Of a stretch of 35,408 nt of DNA, positions 8,959 to 18,892 are shown piece after piece. Within the stretch, counting starts at the first letter, position 1; every line of letters begins with the position of its first letter. Source of the stretch: an uncultured beta proteobacterium (GTDB taxonomy: Bacteria; Pseudomonadota; Gammaproteobacteria; Burkholderiales; Burkholderiaceae_C); contig CAIOAQ010000231.1 in assembly GCA_903856025.1 (NCBI GenBank), positions 1 to 35,408 of the forward strand, in the 5' to 3' direction. The notes under the pieces are model-generated. The model did not search any database. It saw only the letters and a program-made list of their open reading frames with translations, and had not been told where the DNA came from. The translations under genes and the position numbers were made by a program.

Positions 8959-11699
8959 ACGAACTGCTAGAGCAGTTTCTATCCGAAGCGCGCGAAGCGC
9001 TTGAAGGCATTGGGGCGATGCTGATGGCGCTTGAAAACGCGCCTGACGACACTGAACTGATGGCACAGCTGTTCCGGCTGGTGCACACCCTCAAGGGCAA
9101 CAGCGGGCTGTTCGATTTTCCGGAAATGACCCGTGTGCTGCACGCCGGTGAAGACTTGATGGACGCGGTGCGCAACCATCGTGTTGCTTACTCACAGGGG
9201 TTGGCAGATCGTCTGCTGGATGCCATGGATTTTGTGGGCATGCTGTGCGACGACATCGAACATCAAAAACCGGTCGATCCAAGCACAACCGAAGACGCGG
9301 TCGCCCTGGCGGTGGGATTGCGCGCCTTGATTGGCCAAACTACCAGCGCATCGGTTGCACAGGCAGACAAGCCGCTTGCGCCACCCGACGCAGCCCATGC
9401 GCAAGCGCAAACGGTTGATGTAGCCGCTGCGCCCTCGGTAGCCGCATCTACCTTGGCTCGTGTTCCCGAATCGGTGCGCCTGCAAGCCTGGAGCCGGATA
9501 CAAGGCGGCGAAACTTTGCATTGGCTGCGCTACCGTCCGGCAGAAGAATGCTTTTTCCAGGGTGAAGACCCGCTGCACCAGGCCAAGCTGACCCCCGGTT
9601 TGCTTTGGGGCGGCATGGCCGCACGTGCCGAATGGCCCCCCCTGATAGAACTTGATGCCTACCGCTGCATGCTCGACTTTGAGCTGCTGGTGACTGCCGG
9701 CCGCACGGAGTTGCTGGAACACTTTCGCTATGTGCCTGATCAGATTGAGGTGATCGAAGTCGCCCCACTGCAGTTGGTCACACCCCAGGGCGACCCCAAT
9801 GGTGGACCGGTGTACGAAGATTTTGTCAGCGATGCGCTTGGTTTTCTAAGCCGCAATGACCGCCCCGGCTTGGCACGTGCGGTGCGTTCGCTGCTGGACT
9901 TGTCCAGTCCAAGCTTGTGGTTGTCGTCCGCTTTGCGCTGGCTTTCTGCGTTGCTGGAGAGTCCAAGCGTGTCTGTGGCGGAGTTGCGCGCACTGGTTGA
10001 GTCTCTGCGCAATTTTGATACGCCAAATTGGCCCGTACCCCACGTAGAAGCTGAGCATAAAGCTATCATAAACGTAGCGATTGAACAGCCTGTATTGGTT
10101 CAAGCCCTCCCAGCAACTGCGCCAGCGCCTGAACCCAGCAACGCCCGCCTGCAAGCCGTTCTGACGGTTGTGGCAGTGCAGCGCCAAATTTTGGCTTTGC
10201 CCGATGATCCGGTGCTGGTAGTTGGACGCCTGAAAGCTGTGCTGGTGGCGCTTACCGGCTGCCTGAGGGCCTGCGGGCGTAGTGACGACATTTCGGAGCT
10301 CACCCAGGTTGCACATGCCGCCATGCAAGCACAGCAAGCCCTGGCGCTTGCACAGTGGCTCGATGCCGCCTTCCCAGACGATGAAGTTGCAGCACCACCG
10401 GTTCAAACCGAAAGCATCGCCCAAGTCGAGCCTGTGGCTGCGCTGCCCGTAGAACAACCGCTGGCCAGCGCAGACACGCCTGAGCCAGAGGCGCGCTTTG
10501 GACGGCGCTCTGAGGACAATGCCAGTGTCAAGAGCCTCAAGGTTGATCAAGAAAAAATCGACCGGCTGATGAACCTGATTGGCGAGATGGTGGTGGCCAA
10601 AAACGCCATCCCTTACCTTGCCAACCGCGCCGAGAACGTGTTTGGCGTGCGTGAACTCTCACGCGAAATCAAGGCGCAGTACGCGGTGATCAACCGCATC
10701 TCGGAGGAAATGCAAGATGCCATCATGCAGGTACGCATGATGCCGGTGTCGTTTGTGATGCAACGCTTTCCCCGCCTGGTGCGCGATATCTCACGCCGCC
10801 TGGGTAAAGATGTCAATCTGGTCATGGAAGGCCAGGAAACCGCGGCAGACAAAAACATCATCGAGTCGCTGGGCGACCCGCTTGTGCATATTGTGCGCAA
10901 CAGCCTTGACCACGGGCTTGAGATGCCAAATGTGCGTCTAGCCCTTGGAAAACCTGCACAAGGCACTCTTAAAATAATAGCAAAGCAGGAATCAGACCGG
11001 GTGTTGATTGTCATCAGTGACGACGGCAAAGGCATTGACCCGCAGGTTATCAAACAAAAGGCCTACCAAAAAGGCTTGATCGACGAGCACCAGCTTGACC
11101 GAATCAGCGATTCCGAGGCCATCAACCTGATCTTTGCAGCCGGCTTCTCCACCGCAGAGGTCATCTCTGACCTGTCGGGGCGCGGCGTCGGCATGGACGT
11201 GGTGAGAACCGCCGTCGAGCGGGTCAACGGCACCATCCAACTCGAAAGCGTCAAGGGCCAGGGCACCACGCTAACCTTGTCATTGCCACTGTCGATGGCG
11301 GTCACCAATGTCATGACCGTCGCCTCTGATGGCCAGATGTTTGGCGTGCCGATGGAAGCGGTGGTGGAGACCGTGCGGGTTGCCGGCGACAACATCCGAA
11401 CCATCAAACAACGCCAGGCGACGGTGCTGCGCGGGCGCATTGTGCCGCTGCTCTCACTCAACCGTCTGCTTGGACTGGCCGCACCACCACTTGCCAATGA
11501 CAGCGGTGAGCTCGCAGTGCTGGTCGTGCGCCTGGGTGAAGAAACCGTGGGCCTGCTGGTGGACCAATTCCACGGCACAGCCGACATCATTTTGAAACCC
11601 CTGGGCGGGGTCTTGGGCCAGCTAAAAGCCTACAGCGGCTCGGCCCTGATGGGCGACGGCTCGGTGCTGATGGTGCTCAACCTCAAGGAGATGCTCTGA
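8955..11699 (+). CDS. cheA: Chemotaxis histidine kinase CheA
   Basis: N-terminal Hpt (LVHTLKGNSGLF); dimerisation and HATPase (NLIGEMVVAKNA, VHIVRNSLDHGLE, ISDDGKGID, SGRGVGMDVV, GQGTTLTLSLPLS); C-terminal CheW-like domain. Confidence 0.97.
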   Translation: MNELLEQFLSEAREALEGIGAMLMALENAPDDTELMAQLFRLVHTLKGNSGLFDFPEMTRVLHAGEDLMDAVRNHRVAYSQGLADRLLDAMDFVGMLCDDIEHQKPVDPSTTEDAVALAVGLRALIGQTTSASVAQADKPLAPPDAAHAQAQTVDVAAAPSVAASTLARVPESVRLQAWSRIQGGETLHWLRYRPAEECFFQGEDPLHQAKLTPGLLWGGMAARAEWPPLIELDAYRCMLDFELLVTAGRTELLEHFRYVPDQIEVIEVAPLQLVTPQGDPNGGPVYEDFVSDALGFLSRNDRPGLARAVRSLLDLSSPSLWLSSALRWLSALLESPSVSVAELRALVESLRNFDTPNWPVPHVEAEHKAIINVAIEQPVLVQALPATAPAPEPSNARLQAVLTVVAVQRQILALPDDPVLVVGRLKAVLVALTGCLRACGRSDDISELTQVAHAAMQAQQALALAQWLDAAFPDDEVAAPPVQTESIAQVEPVAALPVEQPLASADTPEPEARFGRRSEDNASVKSLKVDQEKIDRLMNLIGEMVVAKNAIPYLANRAENVFGVRELSREIKAQYAVINRISEEMQDAIMQVRMMPVSFVMQRFPRLVRDISRRLGKDVNLVMEGQETAADKNIIESLGDPLVHIVRNSLDHGLEMPNVRLALGKPAQGTLKIIAKQESDRVLIVISDDGKGIDPQVIKQKAYQKGLIDEHQLDRISDSEAINLIFAAGFSTAEVISDLSGRGVGMDVVRTAVERVNGTIQLESVKGQGTTLTLSLPLSMAVTNVMTVASDGQMFGVPMEAVVETVRVAGDNIRTIKQRQATVLRGRIVPLLSLNRLLGLAAPPLANDSGELAVLVVRLGEETVGLLVDQFHGTADIILKPLGGVLGQLKAYSGSALMGDGSVLMVLNLKEML

Positions 11700-11935
11700 T
11701 GGCCATCGAATTCAAGAAAAAGCTCGCACTGTTCGGCGAAACGGTTGGCGTTGAAGACGCTGAAACGCTTTTGGAATGGCTGCAAGGCAAAGCCAACGCC
11801 CGTGTAGATTTGTCAGCTTGTGTCCATCTGCATCCGGCTAACATTCAAGTATTGTTGGCCTCCAAGGCTCAAATCAGCGCCTGGCCGAAAGATCAGGTTC
11901 TGCACGCTTGGTTGCAAACCATTTTTACTGTTTGA
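11699..11935 (+). CDS. Small STAS-like protein
   Basis: 78 aa; ARVDLSACVHLHPANIQVLLASKAQI resembles the STAS beta-alpha core. TGATG overlap with the cheA stop. Fold call is tentative. Confidence 0.5.
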   Translation: MAIEFKKKLALFGETVGVEDAETLLEWLQGKANARVDLSACVHLHPANIQVLLASKAQISAWPKDQVLHAWLQTIFTV

Positions 11936-11956
11936 AAAAACTAGAGGAATAAATTC

Positions 11957-12331
11957 ATGGCAAAAAAAATTCTGATTGTTGACGACTCGATGACGATGAC
12001 CATGAGCGTCAGATCGACCCTTCAAATGAATGGGTTTCAAGTCGAAACGGCCTCTGATGGGGTCCAGGCATTGATCAAACTCAAAGGCGGCTTGAAGCCA
12101 GACCTGATCATCACCGACATCAACATGCCCAACATGGGAGGGCTTGAACTCATTAAAAATATCAAAGCGCTGCCCGGCTTAAGATTCACGCCCATCCTGA
12201 CACTGACCACCGAGAGCGACCCCGCCAAGCGTGACGAGGGCAAGCGCCTGGGGGCCACCGGGTGGCTGGTCAAGCCGGTGTCGGGTGCCGATCTGGTGAA
12301 AGTGGTCAAGCAGGTCGTGCCTGGGGCCTGA
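11957..12331 (+). CDS. CheY-like response regulator
   Basis: ILIVDDSMTMTMSV, PDLIITDINMPNMGG, TLTTESD, WLVKPV. Confidence 0.94.
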   Translation: MAKKILIVDDSMTMTMSVRSTLQMNGFQVETASDGVQALIKLKGGLKPDLIITDINMPNMGGLELIKNIKALPGLRFTPILTLTTESDPAKRDEGKRLGATGWLVKPVSGADLVKVVKQVVPGA

Positions 12332-12367
12332 AAAACCTGTCCATGAGTTAACACCAGAGTTTTTCAG

Positions 12368-13615
12368 ATGCTAGCCCTTAAGATAAAAACCTTCCCATCG
12401 CGCGTTGGACTGGTGTCCATTGCCATCAGCATCACCATTTTGGTGGCGATCGCGCCCTGGATGCATGAGGTGGCGATGCCGGCAATCGGTTTGGACATGC
12501 CCTGGGATGTTGCGGCCGAACTGGTGCTGGTTTTTGTGATGTCGTCGCTGCTGACAGCGGCGATCCGATATGGATTTAAGTTACCTGCAACCGATGAATG
12601 GTTGACGGGAACAGGCAACCTGGTGATTGAACACATGGTGACCGAAATCCGCCAGGTCGGCCCCTATCTGGATGTGATGAACCAGCAGCTCGAAGGCGCC
12701 ATCAAGGGGACCGAAGAGGGCGTGCTGGCACTGATCACGTCACTCAATACGATTCACGCCGTCTCCGACGAGCAGCTGAACCGTATACGAGCTTCCGAGG
12801 ACAGCGGAGCCGAGTTGTCAGCCGCACTCAAAGAAAAAATGCTGGTGGACAAACAACTGGGTTCGATCCTGCAAATGTTTGTAGAAAAGCAAGACCAGGA
12901 CGTTGAAGTCAACATCGGACGCATCAGACGCCTGCAGGAAGTCAAAAGCCTCACGGTGCTGGTGTCCGAAATCTCTCAAGTGGCCAAGCAAACCAACATT
13001 CTGGCCATCAACGCCGCGGTTGAAGCCGCCCGTGCGGGAGACGCCGGACGAGGTTTTGCGGTGCTGGCTGCAGAAATACGGCTGCTGGCCAACCGCACGG
13101 CCGAAGCAGCAGTGGCGATCTCGGCCAAAATCAAGTCCGCCACTGACGGTATTGATGAAGAATTGAAAAATGCCAGTGAGGTGCAAGAACGCAGCTCTGC
13201 CACCGGCACCATGCGCGGCGTGATCGCCAGCATTGATGACATGCAGCAGCGCTTTGCCCATGCCTCCAAAACCTTGATTCAGATCATCGACGGGGTAAAG
13301 ACCGGGCATCAGGAAATCCTGATGGGCCTGTCTGATTCGTTGGGACAAATCCAGTTTCAGGATGTCATCCGTCAGCGGGTTGAGCATGTGGAACAGGCCC
13401 TGGCTGAGCTCAACAATCACTTGCAAGAAATGGCTGACCAGACCCGTGCCAAGCCCTTTGGCCGCGCACCTGTCGTCACGCTGAAACAGCGCCTGGACGA
13501 CCAGCTTGGCCGCTACGTGATGCAAAGCCAGGTCGACACACACCAAAGCCGCACCGGCCAAACCAGCGCCGCTGCGCAAGCTGCAGATGAGCGACCAAAG
13601 ATTGAACTTTTTTAA
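12368..13615 (+). CDS. Short membrane methyl-accepting chemotaxis-like protein
   Basis: N-terminal hydrophobic segments ([34 protein letters not shown]); MCP tip [41 protein letters not shown]-terminal [16 protein letters not shown] and terminal KIELF. Confidence 0.9.
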   Translation: MLALKIKTFPSRVGLVSIAISITILVAIAPWMHEVAMPAIGLDMPWDVAAELVLVFVMSSLLTAAIRYGFKLPATDEWLTGTGNLVIEHMVTEIRQVGPYLDVMNQQLEGAIKGTEEGVLALITSLNTIHAVSDEQLNRIRASEDSGAELSAALKEKMLVDKQLGSILQMFVEKQDQDVEVNIGRIRRLQEVKSLTVLVSEISQVAKQTNILAINAAVEAARAGDAGRGFAVLAAEIRLLANRTAEAAVAISAKIKSATDGIDEELKNASEVQERSSATGTMRGVIASIDDMQQRFAHASKTLIQIIDGVKTGHQEILMGLSDSLGQIQFQDVIRQRVEHVEQALAELNNHLQEMADQTRAKPFGRAPVVTLKQRLDDQLGRYVMQSQVDTHQSRTGQTSAAAQAADERPKIELF

Positions 13616-13620
13616 TACCT

Positions 13621-14379
13621 ATGGCACGCATACTGGTCATCAGCAACCGCAAGGGCGGATCGGGCAAATCATCTACCTCAGTCAATGTGGCCGCAGAGCT
13701 GGCGGCCAGACGGCAACGGGTGCTGGTGATTGACCTGGACAGCCAAGGCCATTGCGCCTTGGGGCTGGGCGTCAAGCTGGAGCGTCAGGCCCCCACAGTG
13801 CACGGATTTCTGGCTGGACGGCATGACCTGCGCCCTGCGCTGACACACACCGCTTGGCCTGATCTGGACCTGATTGCGGCTGACCCGCTGTTTGAACACG
13901 GCATGGCCACCGACCGTGAAACCATGCTGCGTGATGCGTTGTGCGCCGAGGGACTTCACGAAGCGTATGACACCATCGTGCTGGACACCCCGCCTTCGCT
14001 GGACGGCTTGCTGATGAACGCCCTTTGCGCAGCCGACCGGGTGCTGGTGCCCTTTGTGCCTCATTTTTTGTCGGGCGAAGGCGTACGCCAACTCGCCCGG
14101 GTGCTGTTCAAGGTTGCCAGTAAAGGCCTGAACGAGCACCTCAAAGTGTTGGGCTTTTTGCCGGTGATGGTCGACCTGCGCATAGGTCAGCACCGTGAGG
14201 TCAGCGCCAGCCTGTCGCACCAGTTTGGCGCGGCGCGTGTGTTGCCCGGCATTCGCACCGACATCAAGGTGGCCGAAGCATTTGCCGCTGGCAAGCCGGT
14301 GCGTTGGTACGCGCCCAGCAGCCGGGCCAGTACCGACTATGCCGCTGCGGTGCAGGCGCTGGAAACACTTTGGGCGTGA
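13621..14379 (+). CDS. ParA/MinD-family ATPase, no ParB partner visible
   Basis: Deviant Walker A NRKGGSGKSSTSVNVAAELA; RVLVIDLDSQGHCALGLG; TIVLDTPPSLDGLLMNAL. Confidence 0.93.
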   Translation: MARILVISNRKGGSGKSSTSVNVAAELAARRQRVLVIDLDSQGHCALGLGVKLERQAPTVHGFLAGRHDLRPALTHTAWPDLDLIAADPLFEHGMATDRETMLRDALCAEGLHEAYDTIVLDTPPSLDGLLMNALCAADRVLVPFVPHFLSGEGVRQLARVLFKVASKGLNEHLKVLGFLPVMVDLRIGQHREVSASLSHQFGAARVLPGIRTDIKVAEAFAAGKPVRWYAPSSRASTDYAAAVQALETLWA

Positions 14380-14456
14380 TGCAAGGCATTTTTAGAAGTT
14401 TTCCCTTGAGGCGGCGTTTCATGCTGCCACCAGCTGTATCTACCCTTCCCTAACTT

Positions 14457-14963
14457 ATGGAAACCATTGAAGTGACCAACGACGTCTCGGCCGTTGAGGC
14501 CGTTACGCCCGACCAGGCAGCGCACCCCCAAGCGGACAACACGCAGTCCCACAACGAGTCAACCCCTGTTGACACACCAGCGCCTGCTCAAACCGCGCCG
14601 CCAAGTGAAGCTGAAAAACCCAAAAAACCAGCGCCATTGCTCAAAGAATCCAGAGCAGTGCCAAGAAAACTGTTTAGCGGCCGTGCCAAAGTTGCCCATG
14701 ACAAATTTAGCTGGTCAGGCCGCGTCCTGGATCTTTCGTTGCATGGATTTAGCGCCATTTTTGACGATCCCATTCGAGTGGGCACAAGCTGTTCTGTGTC
14801 GTGCGACATCTTCAGCGCAGGCATCACTCACCATTTTGTGTCGTCGGCCTTGGCCATTCAAAGCGTCCTTGTCAGCGGCAAAGGTTTTCGTGTTGGGTTT
14901 CAGTTTCAAAGATTGAGCGACAGTTCACGTGAGGTCATTCAACAGCTCGTGAAAGCGCCCTGA
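14457..14963 (+). CDS. PilZ-domain protein, putative c-di-GMP receptor
   Basis: RAVPR (RxxxR) and DLSLHG (DxSxxG) in the expected order and spacing; proline-rich N-terminus. Confidence 0.82.
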   Translation: METIEVTNDVSAVEAVTPDQAAHPQADNTQSHNESTPVDTPAPAQTAPPSEAEKPKKPAPLLKESRAVPRKLFSGRAKVAHDKFSWSGRVLDLSLHGFSAIFDDPIRVGTSCSVSCDIFSAGITHHFVSSALAIQSVLVSGKGFRVGFQFQRLSDSSREVIQQLVKAP

Positions 14964-14983
14964 AATCGCCCCTGGCCCCCATC

Positions 14984-17900
14984 ATGAGCATTCACCCGGA
15001 TCTGACCAAAAAATTTGAACTTTTCAAGCCTGCGATGGCTTTTTTGTTATTTTTGGGGCTCTCCGTTGCGGGCTCTCTTTGGGAGAAACGCACCGTCGAA
15101 CGTGAGGCGCAGGAGCAAGTCCAGCGCATTGCAGAACGTCTGGCTGGCGATGTAGAAGAACGGCTGCAAAACATCATTTCCGGCTTGAACGGTGCCAAAG
15201 GCGCTTTTGCAATCACTGCACTCACACGTTCACAATTCCGGACCTATGTGGCATCTCGCGACATGGCCAGGGAGTTTTCTGGTGTCCATGGCTTTAGCTT
15301 CAACCAGCGGGTCTTGCGCACCGACCTTGATCAATTTACCCGTGCTGTTCAGGCCGACGGAGTCCAAGACTTTTCGCTGCGCCAGCTCGAACACACCCAC
15401 CATGACGACCTGTACATCGTCAAATACATCGAACCCATGGCCAGCAATGCCGCTGCACTTGGACTGGACTACGGCTCGGAACCGGTGCGCCGAAATGCTG
15501 TGTTACAGGCCATGGACAGCGGGTTGCCAACCATGAGTGCCATTACCACGCTCGCCCAAAGCAGCCCGGCCGAGCCGGCTGTTCTCTTGATGGTTCCGGT
15601 CTACAACGCGGGCGAGGCACCTGCAAATGTGTCCGAACGCCGCAACAAATTGCACGGTGTCCTGGTTGCACCGGTGGTGGTGTCTGAGCTGCTTCACGGC
15701 GTGCAAAAGTCGTATGCCAACCTGGTTGATTTGCAGATTTACGACACCACCGATGGCAACAACCACTTGGCCTACAACTCGGACCATGACGAAGCCGACG
15801 AAGCCTCTTTTGAACCTGGGGCCGAAAGCCATTTCTACATGGCTCAAAGCCAGGTGAAACTCATGGGGCGGCAGTGGTCCTTGCATGTTCGTTCTGAAGT
15901 TGGGTTTCAGGACACTGTGAAATACACCGTTGCTTGGCTGATATTGATTGGTGGAACCTCACTGGGGCTGCTGCTGGCGCTGAACCTTCGAGCGCAGGGG
16001 CGACTTTACACAGCGACCACTGCACAGGTGGATGAGCGTACCCGCGAGCTCAAGCTTGAACGAAGACGCCTGGAAACCATCTTTGAGACCGTCACAGATG
16101 GAATTTTTATCGTGGATGAAACCGGCCTGTTGCTGGAAGCAAACGGTGCTTTTCTGAACTTGCTCGGGCTTGACGGCTGCGCGTTCGGCCGGTTTCGAAT
16201 TCAGGACTGTGATGTGAAATATGAATCGACAGTGATTCAAAAAAATTTAGAAACGCTCACCACAGAGCAGTCGAGCATGCACAACCGGAGTCAATTCAAG
16301 ACGACGCAGGGCCAGATCATCGACGTCGAGATCAGTGCAAAAGGCAGCAGCAAAGAAGGGCGAAAACGGGTTTATTGCACAGTGCGCGACATCACGGAAC
16401 GCCTGCGCCGTGACAAGGGGACCCAACGCGCAGAAAGCCTTCTGCACACAGCACTCGATGTCATCGATGAAGCCTTTGTGATTTATGACCAGCAAGACTG
16501 CTTGGTGTACTGCAATGACAAATACCGCCAAATTTACGCCCCTGTGTCTGACCTGATGGTGCCTGGCACCACTTTTGAAACCATCATCCGCGCAGGAGCC
16601 ATGCGTGGTGACTACCTGGATGCAGTTGGACGGGTGGACGAATGGGTGGCTGAGCGCCTGGCGGTGCATCGCCAAAGCAACAGCCGCCTGATCCAGCGCC
16701 TTGACACGGGGCGCGTGTTGCGCATTGTTGAGCGTCGCACCGATGAAGGACTGATTGTTGGATTTCGTGTGGACATCACCGAGCTTGAAAATGCCAGACT
16801 GGCCGCCGAAGCCGCCACGGTGGCCAAGAGCCAGTTTCTGGCCGCAATGAGCCACGAAATTCGTACCCCCATGAACGCTGTGCTGGGGATGCTGAGCTTG
16901 CTCAAGGGAACACCACTGAACCGGCAACAGATCGATTACGCCGAGAAATCAGAAACAGCGGCCAAGTCGCTGTTGGAACTGCTCAACGAGATTCTTGATT
17001 TTTCAAAAGTCGAATCAGGCATGCTCATGCTTGATATACGCCCAATGCGGCTCGATCAACTGATGCGCGACCTTTCGGTGATTTTGTCGGCCAACCTGGG
17101 GCGCAAGCCTGTTGAACTTTTGTTTGAGATGGACCCGCAATTGCCTGAGGTGGTCAGCAGTGACCTGCTGCGCCTCAAGCAGGTGTTGATCAACCTGTGC
17201 AGCAACGCGCTCAAATTCACCAGCGAAGGTGAGGTCCGCGTGTCGCTCAAACTGGAGCGGCGCGAGGGCGATGTGGCCTGGATAGAGTTTGGCGTCAATG
17301 ACACCGGCATTGGCATTGCACATGACAAACAAGCAACCATTTTTGAGGCATTTACACAGGCCGAGGCGTCCATCACACGTCGCTTTGGCGGAACGGGTCT
17401 GGGTCTGGCCATCAGTAAAAAGCTGGTGCACTTGATGGCTGGAGACCTGCAGGTCAACAGCACGCCCGGACAGGGAAGCAGGTTTTACTTTTGCCTGCCC
17501 ATGCAGGTGGTCACGCAGGCGCAGCCCGAAGTGATCGCCGTGGACGACACGCCAGCATTGCCGCATGAAGTCGAGGTTTTGGTAGTGGATGACAACCGCG
17601 CCAGCCTTGACCTGATGGTGGGCATGCTCAACACACGTGGCCAGCAGGCAACCGGTGTCTTGAGTGGTGCACAGGCACTGCAATTGCTTCATGAAAGGTG
17701 TGCGGCAGGTCGAAAACCTTTTGATGTGGTGCTGCTGGACTGGCAAATGCCAGACATGGATGGCTGGGACACGGCACGGCGCATCAAAGCGATCGATTTT
17801 GGCCAGCAACCTCAGCCACGCCTGATCATGGTCAGTGCCCAGGGCACGGCGTTGTTGGCTGACCGCACCGCAGAAGATCAAGCATTGCTCAGTGGCTTTT

Positions 17901-18817
17901 TGACCAAACCCGTCAGTCCCGGCATGCTGCTTGAAGCCCTTGCCCATACCAGTGAGGGCCATCACTACGTTTCCAAAGTCGCATGCGGGCAGCACGGCCT
18001 GGAGCGCATGCGCATTCTGGTGGTGGAGGACAATTTGCTGAACCAGCAAGTGGCTGAAGAGCTGCTAACCCGTGAGGGCGCATTGGTGTCCTTGGCTGCC
18101 AATGGCCGCCTCGGTGTAGAGGCGGTTGCCACAGCCGAAATACCGTTTGACGTGGTGCTCATGGACTTGCAGATGCCGGTACTGGATGGGTGGGCCGCCA
18201 CACGCGAAATTCGGCAAACCCTGGGCTTGAAGTCCCTGCCCATCGTTGCCATGAGCGCAAATGCCATGCCCGAAGACAGGGCTGAAAGCATGTCGGCGGG
18301 CATGAACGAACATGTCTCCAAGCCCTTTGATATTGAGCAGTTGGTGATGCTGTTGCGCCGATTGCTCGGGTGGTCTGAGCTGCCAGCAACGGACAAGCCA
18401 GCAAGGCTGAACCACACCATGCAAGCGCAGGCTCCGTTTGAGCCGGAGAACCCGATGGGGGTGATCGACTTTCAGCAGGCACTGAAATGGACAGGAGGCG
18501 ACACCACGCTGTACCTCCATTTTGCCCGCACCTATATGCAAGACGTCGCCAACTACCCGGAACTCCTGGCACAACACCTGGCCCGAGGCGAGCAACAGGA
18601 CGCGATGCGCATCATGCACACGCTTAAAGGTCTGTCGGCCACCGTCGGTGCGCGCAATTTGGCCGATTTTGCCGACAAGCACGAGCATGCCCTGAAGGCG
18701 CAGATGCCCGAACCACAAGACATCAACACCCTGGTTGAGCAAGTGCGCGGCGGCATCGAAGCGGCCCGCGCTGAAATTGGGCGCATTACAGAGAAAATTG
18801 ACGCTCAGCTGATTTGA
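14984..18817 (+). CDS. CHASE-domain hybrid sensor histidine kinase (CHASE-PAS-PAS-HisKA-HATPase-REC-REC-Hpt)
   Basis: N-terminal TM; CHASE-like GAKGAFAITALTRSQFRTYV...GVHGFSFNQRV; FLAAMSHEIRTPMNAVLGML; FGGTGLGLAISKKLV; two receivers (VLLDWQMPDMDG, VLMDLQMPVLDG); Hpt MHTLKGLSATVGA. Confidence 0.94.
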   Translation: MSIHPDLTKKFELFKPAMAFLLFLGLSVAGSLWEKRTVEREAQEQVQRIAERLAGDVEERLQNIISGLNGAKGAFAITALTRSQFRTYVASRDMAREFSGVHGFSFNQRVLRTDLDQFTRAVQADGVQDFSLRQLEHTHHDDLYIVKYIEPMASNAAALGLDYGSEPVRRNAVLQAMDSGLPTMSAITTLAQSSPAEPAVLLMVPVYNAGEAPANVSERRNKLHGVLVAPVVVSELLHGVQKSYANLVDLQIYDTTDGNNHLAYNSDHDEADEASFEPGAESHFYMAQSQVKLMGRQWSLHVRSEVGFQDTVKYTVAWLILIGGTSLGLLLALNLRAQGRLYTATTAQVDERTRELKLERRRLETIFETVTDGIFIVDETGLLLEANGAFLNLLGLDGCAFGRFRIQDCDVKYESTVIQKNLETLTTEQSSMHNRSQFKTTQGQIIDVEISAKGSSKEGRKRVYCTVRDITERLRRDKGTQRAESLLHTALDVIDEAFVIYDQQDCLVYCNDKYRQIYAPVSDLMVPGTTFETIIRAGAMRGDYLDAVGRVDEWVAERLAVHRQSNSRLIQRLDTGRVLRIVERRTDEGLIVGFRVDITELENARLAAEAATVAKSQFLAAMSHEIRTPMNAVLGMLSLLKGTPLNRQQIDYAEKSETAAKSLLELLNEILDFSKVESGMLMLDIRPMRLDQLMRDLSVILSANLGRKPVELLFEMDPQLPEVVSSDLLRLKQVLINLCSNALKFTSEGEVRVSLKLERREGDVAWIEFGVNDTGIGIAHDKQATIFEAFTQAEASITRRFGGTGLGLAISKKLVHLMAGDLQVNSTPGQGSRFYFCLPMQVVTQAQPEVIAVDDTPALPHEVEVLVVDDNRASLDLMVGMLNTRGQQATGVLSGAQALQLLHERCAAGRKPFDVVLLDWQMPDMDGWDTARRIKAIDFGQQPQPRLIMVSAQGTALLADRTAEDQALLSGFLTKPVSPGMLLEALAHTSEGHHYVSKVACGQHGLERMRILVVEDNLLNQQVAEELLTREGALVSLAANGRLGVEAVATAEIPFDVVLMDLQMPVLDGWAATREIRQTLGLKSLPIVAMSANAMPEDRAESMSAGMNEHVSKPFDIEQLVMLLRRLLGWSELPATDKPARLNHTMQAQAPFEPENPMGVIDFQQALKWTGGDTTLYLHFARTYMQDVANYPELLAQHLARGEQQDAMRIMHTLKGLSATVGARNLADFADKHEHALKAQMPEPQDINTLVEQVRGGIEAARAEIGRITEKIDAQLI

Positions 18818-18892
18818 TGCTCTGTGCACAACAACCGGGTGCCAAAAACCAATGCACACCGCACAGGCGCCTCATTTCTGAGCCAGCGGCGT

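Noticed and set aside
17015-18049. 344-aa antisense ORF opposite the hybrid kinase
   Set aside because: Lies wholly over kinase and receiver motifs that read clearly on the plus strand; no domain signature.
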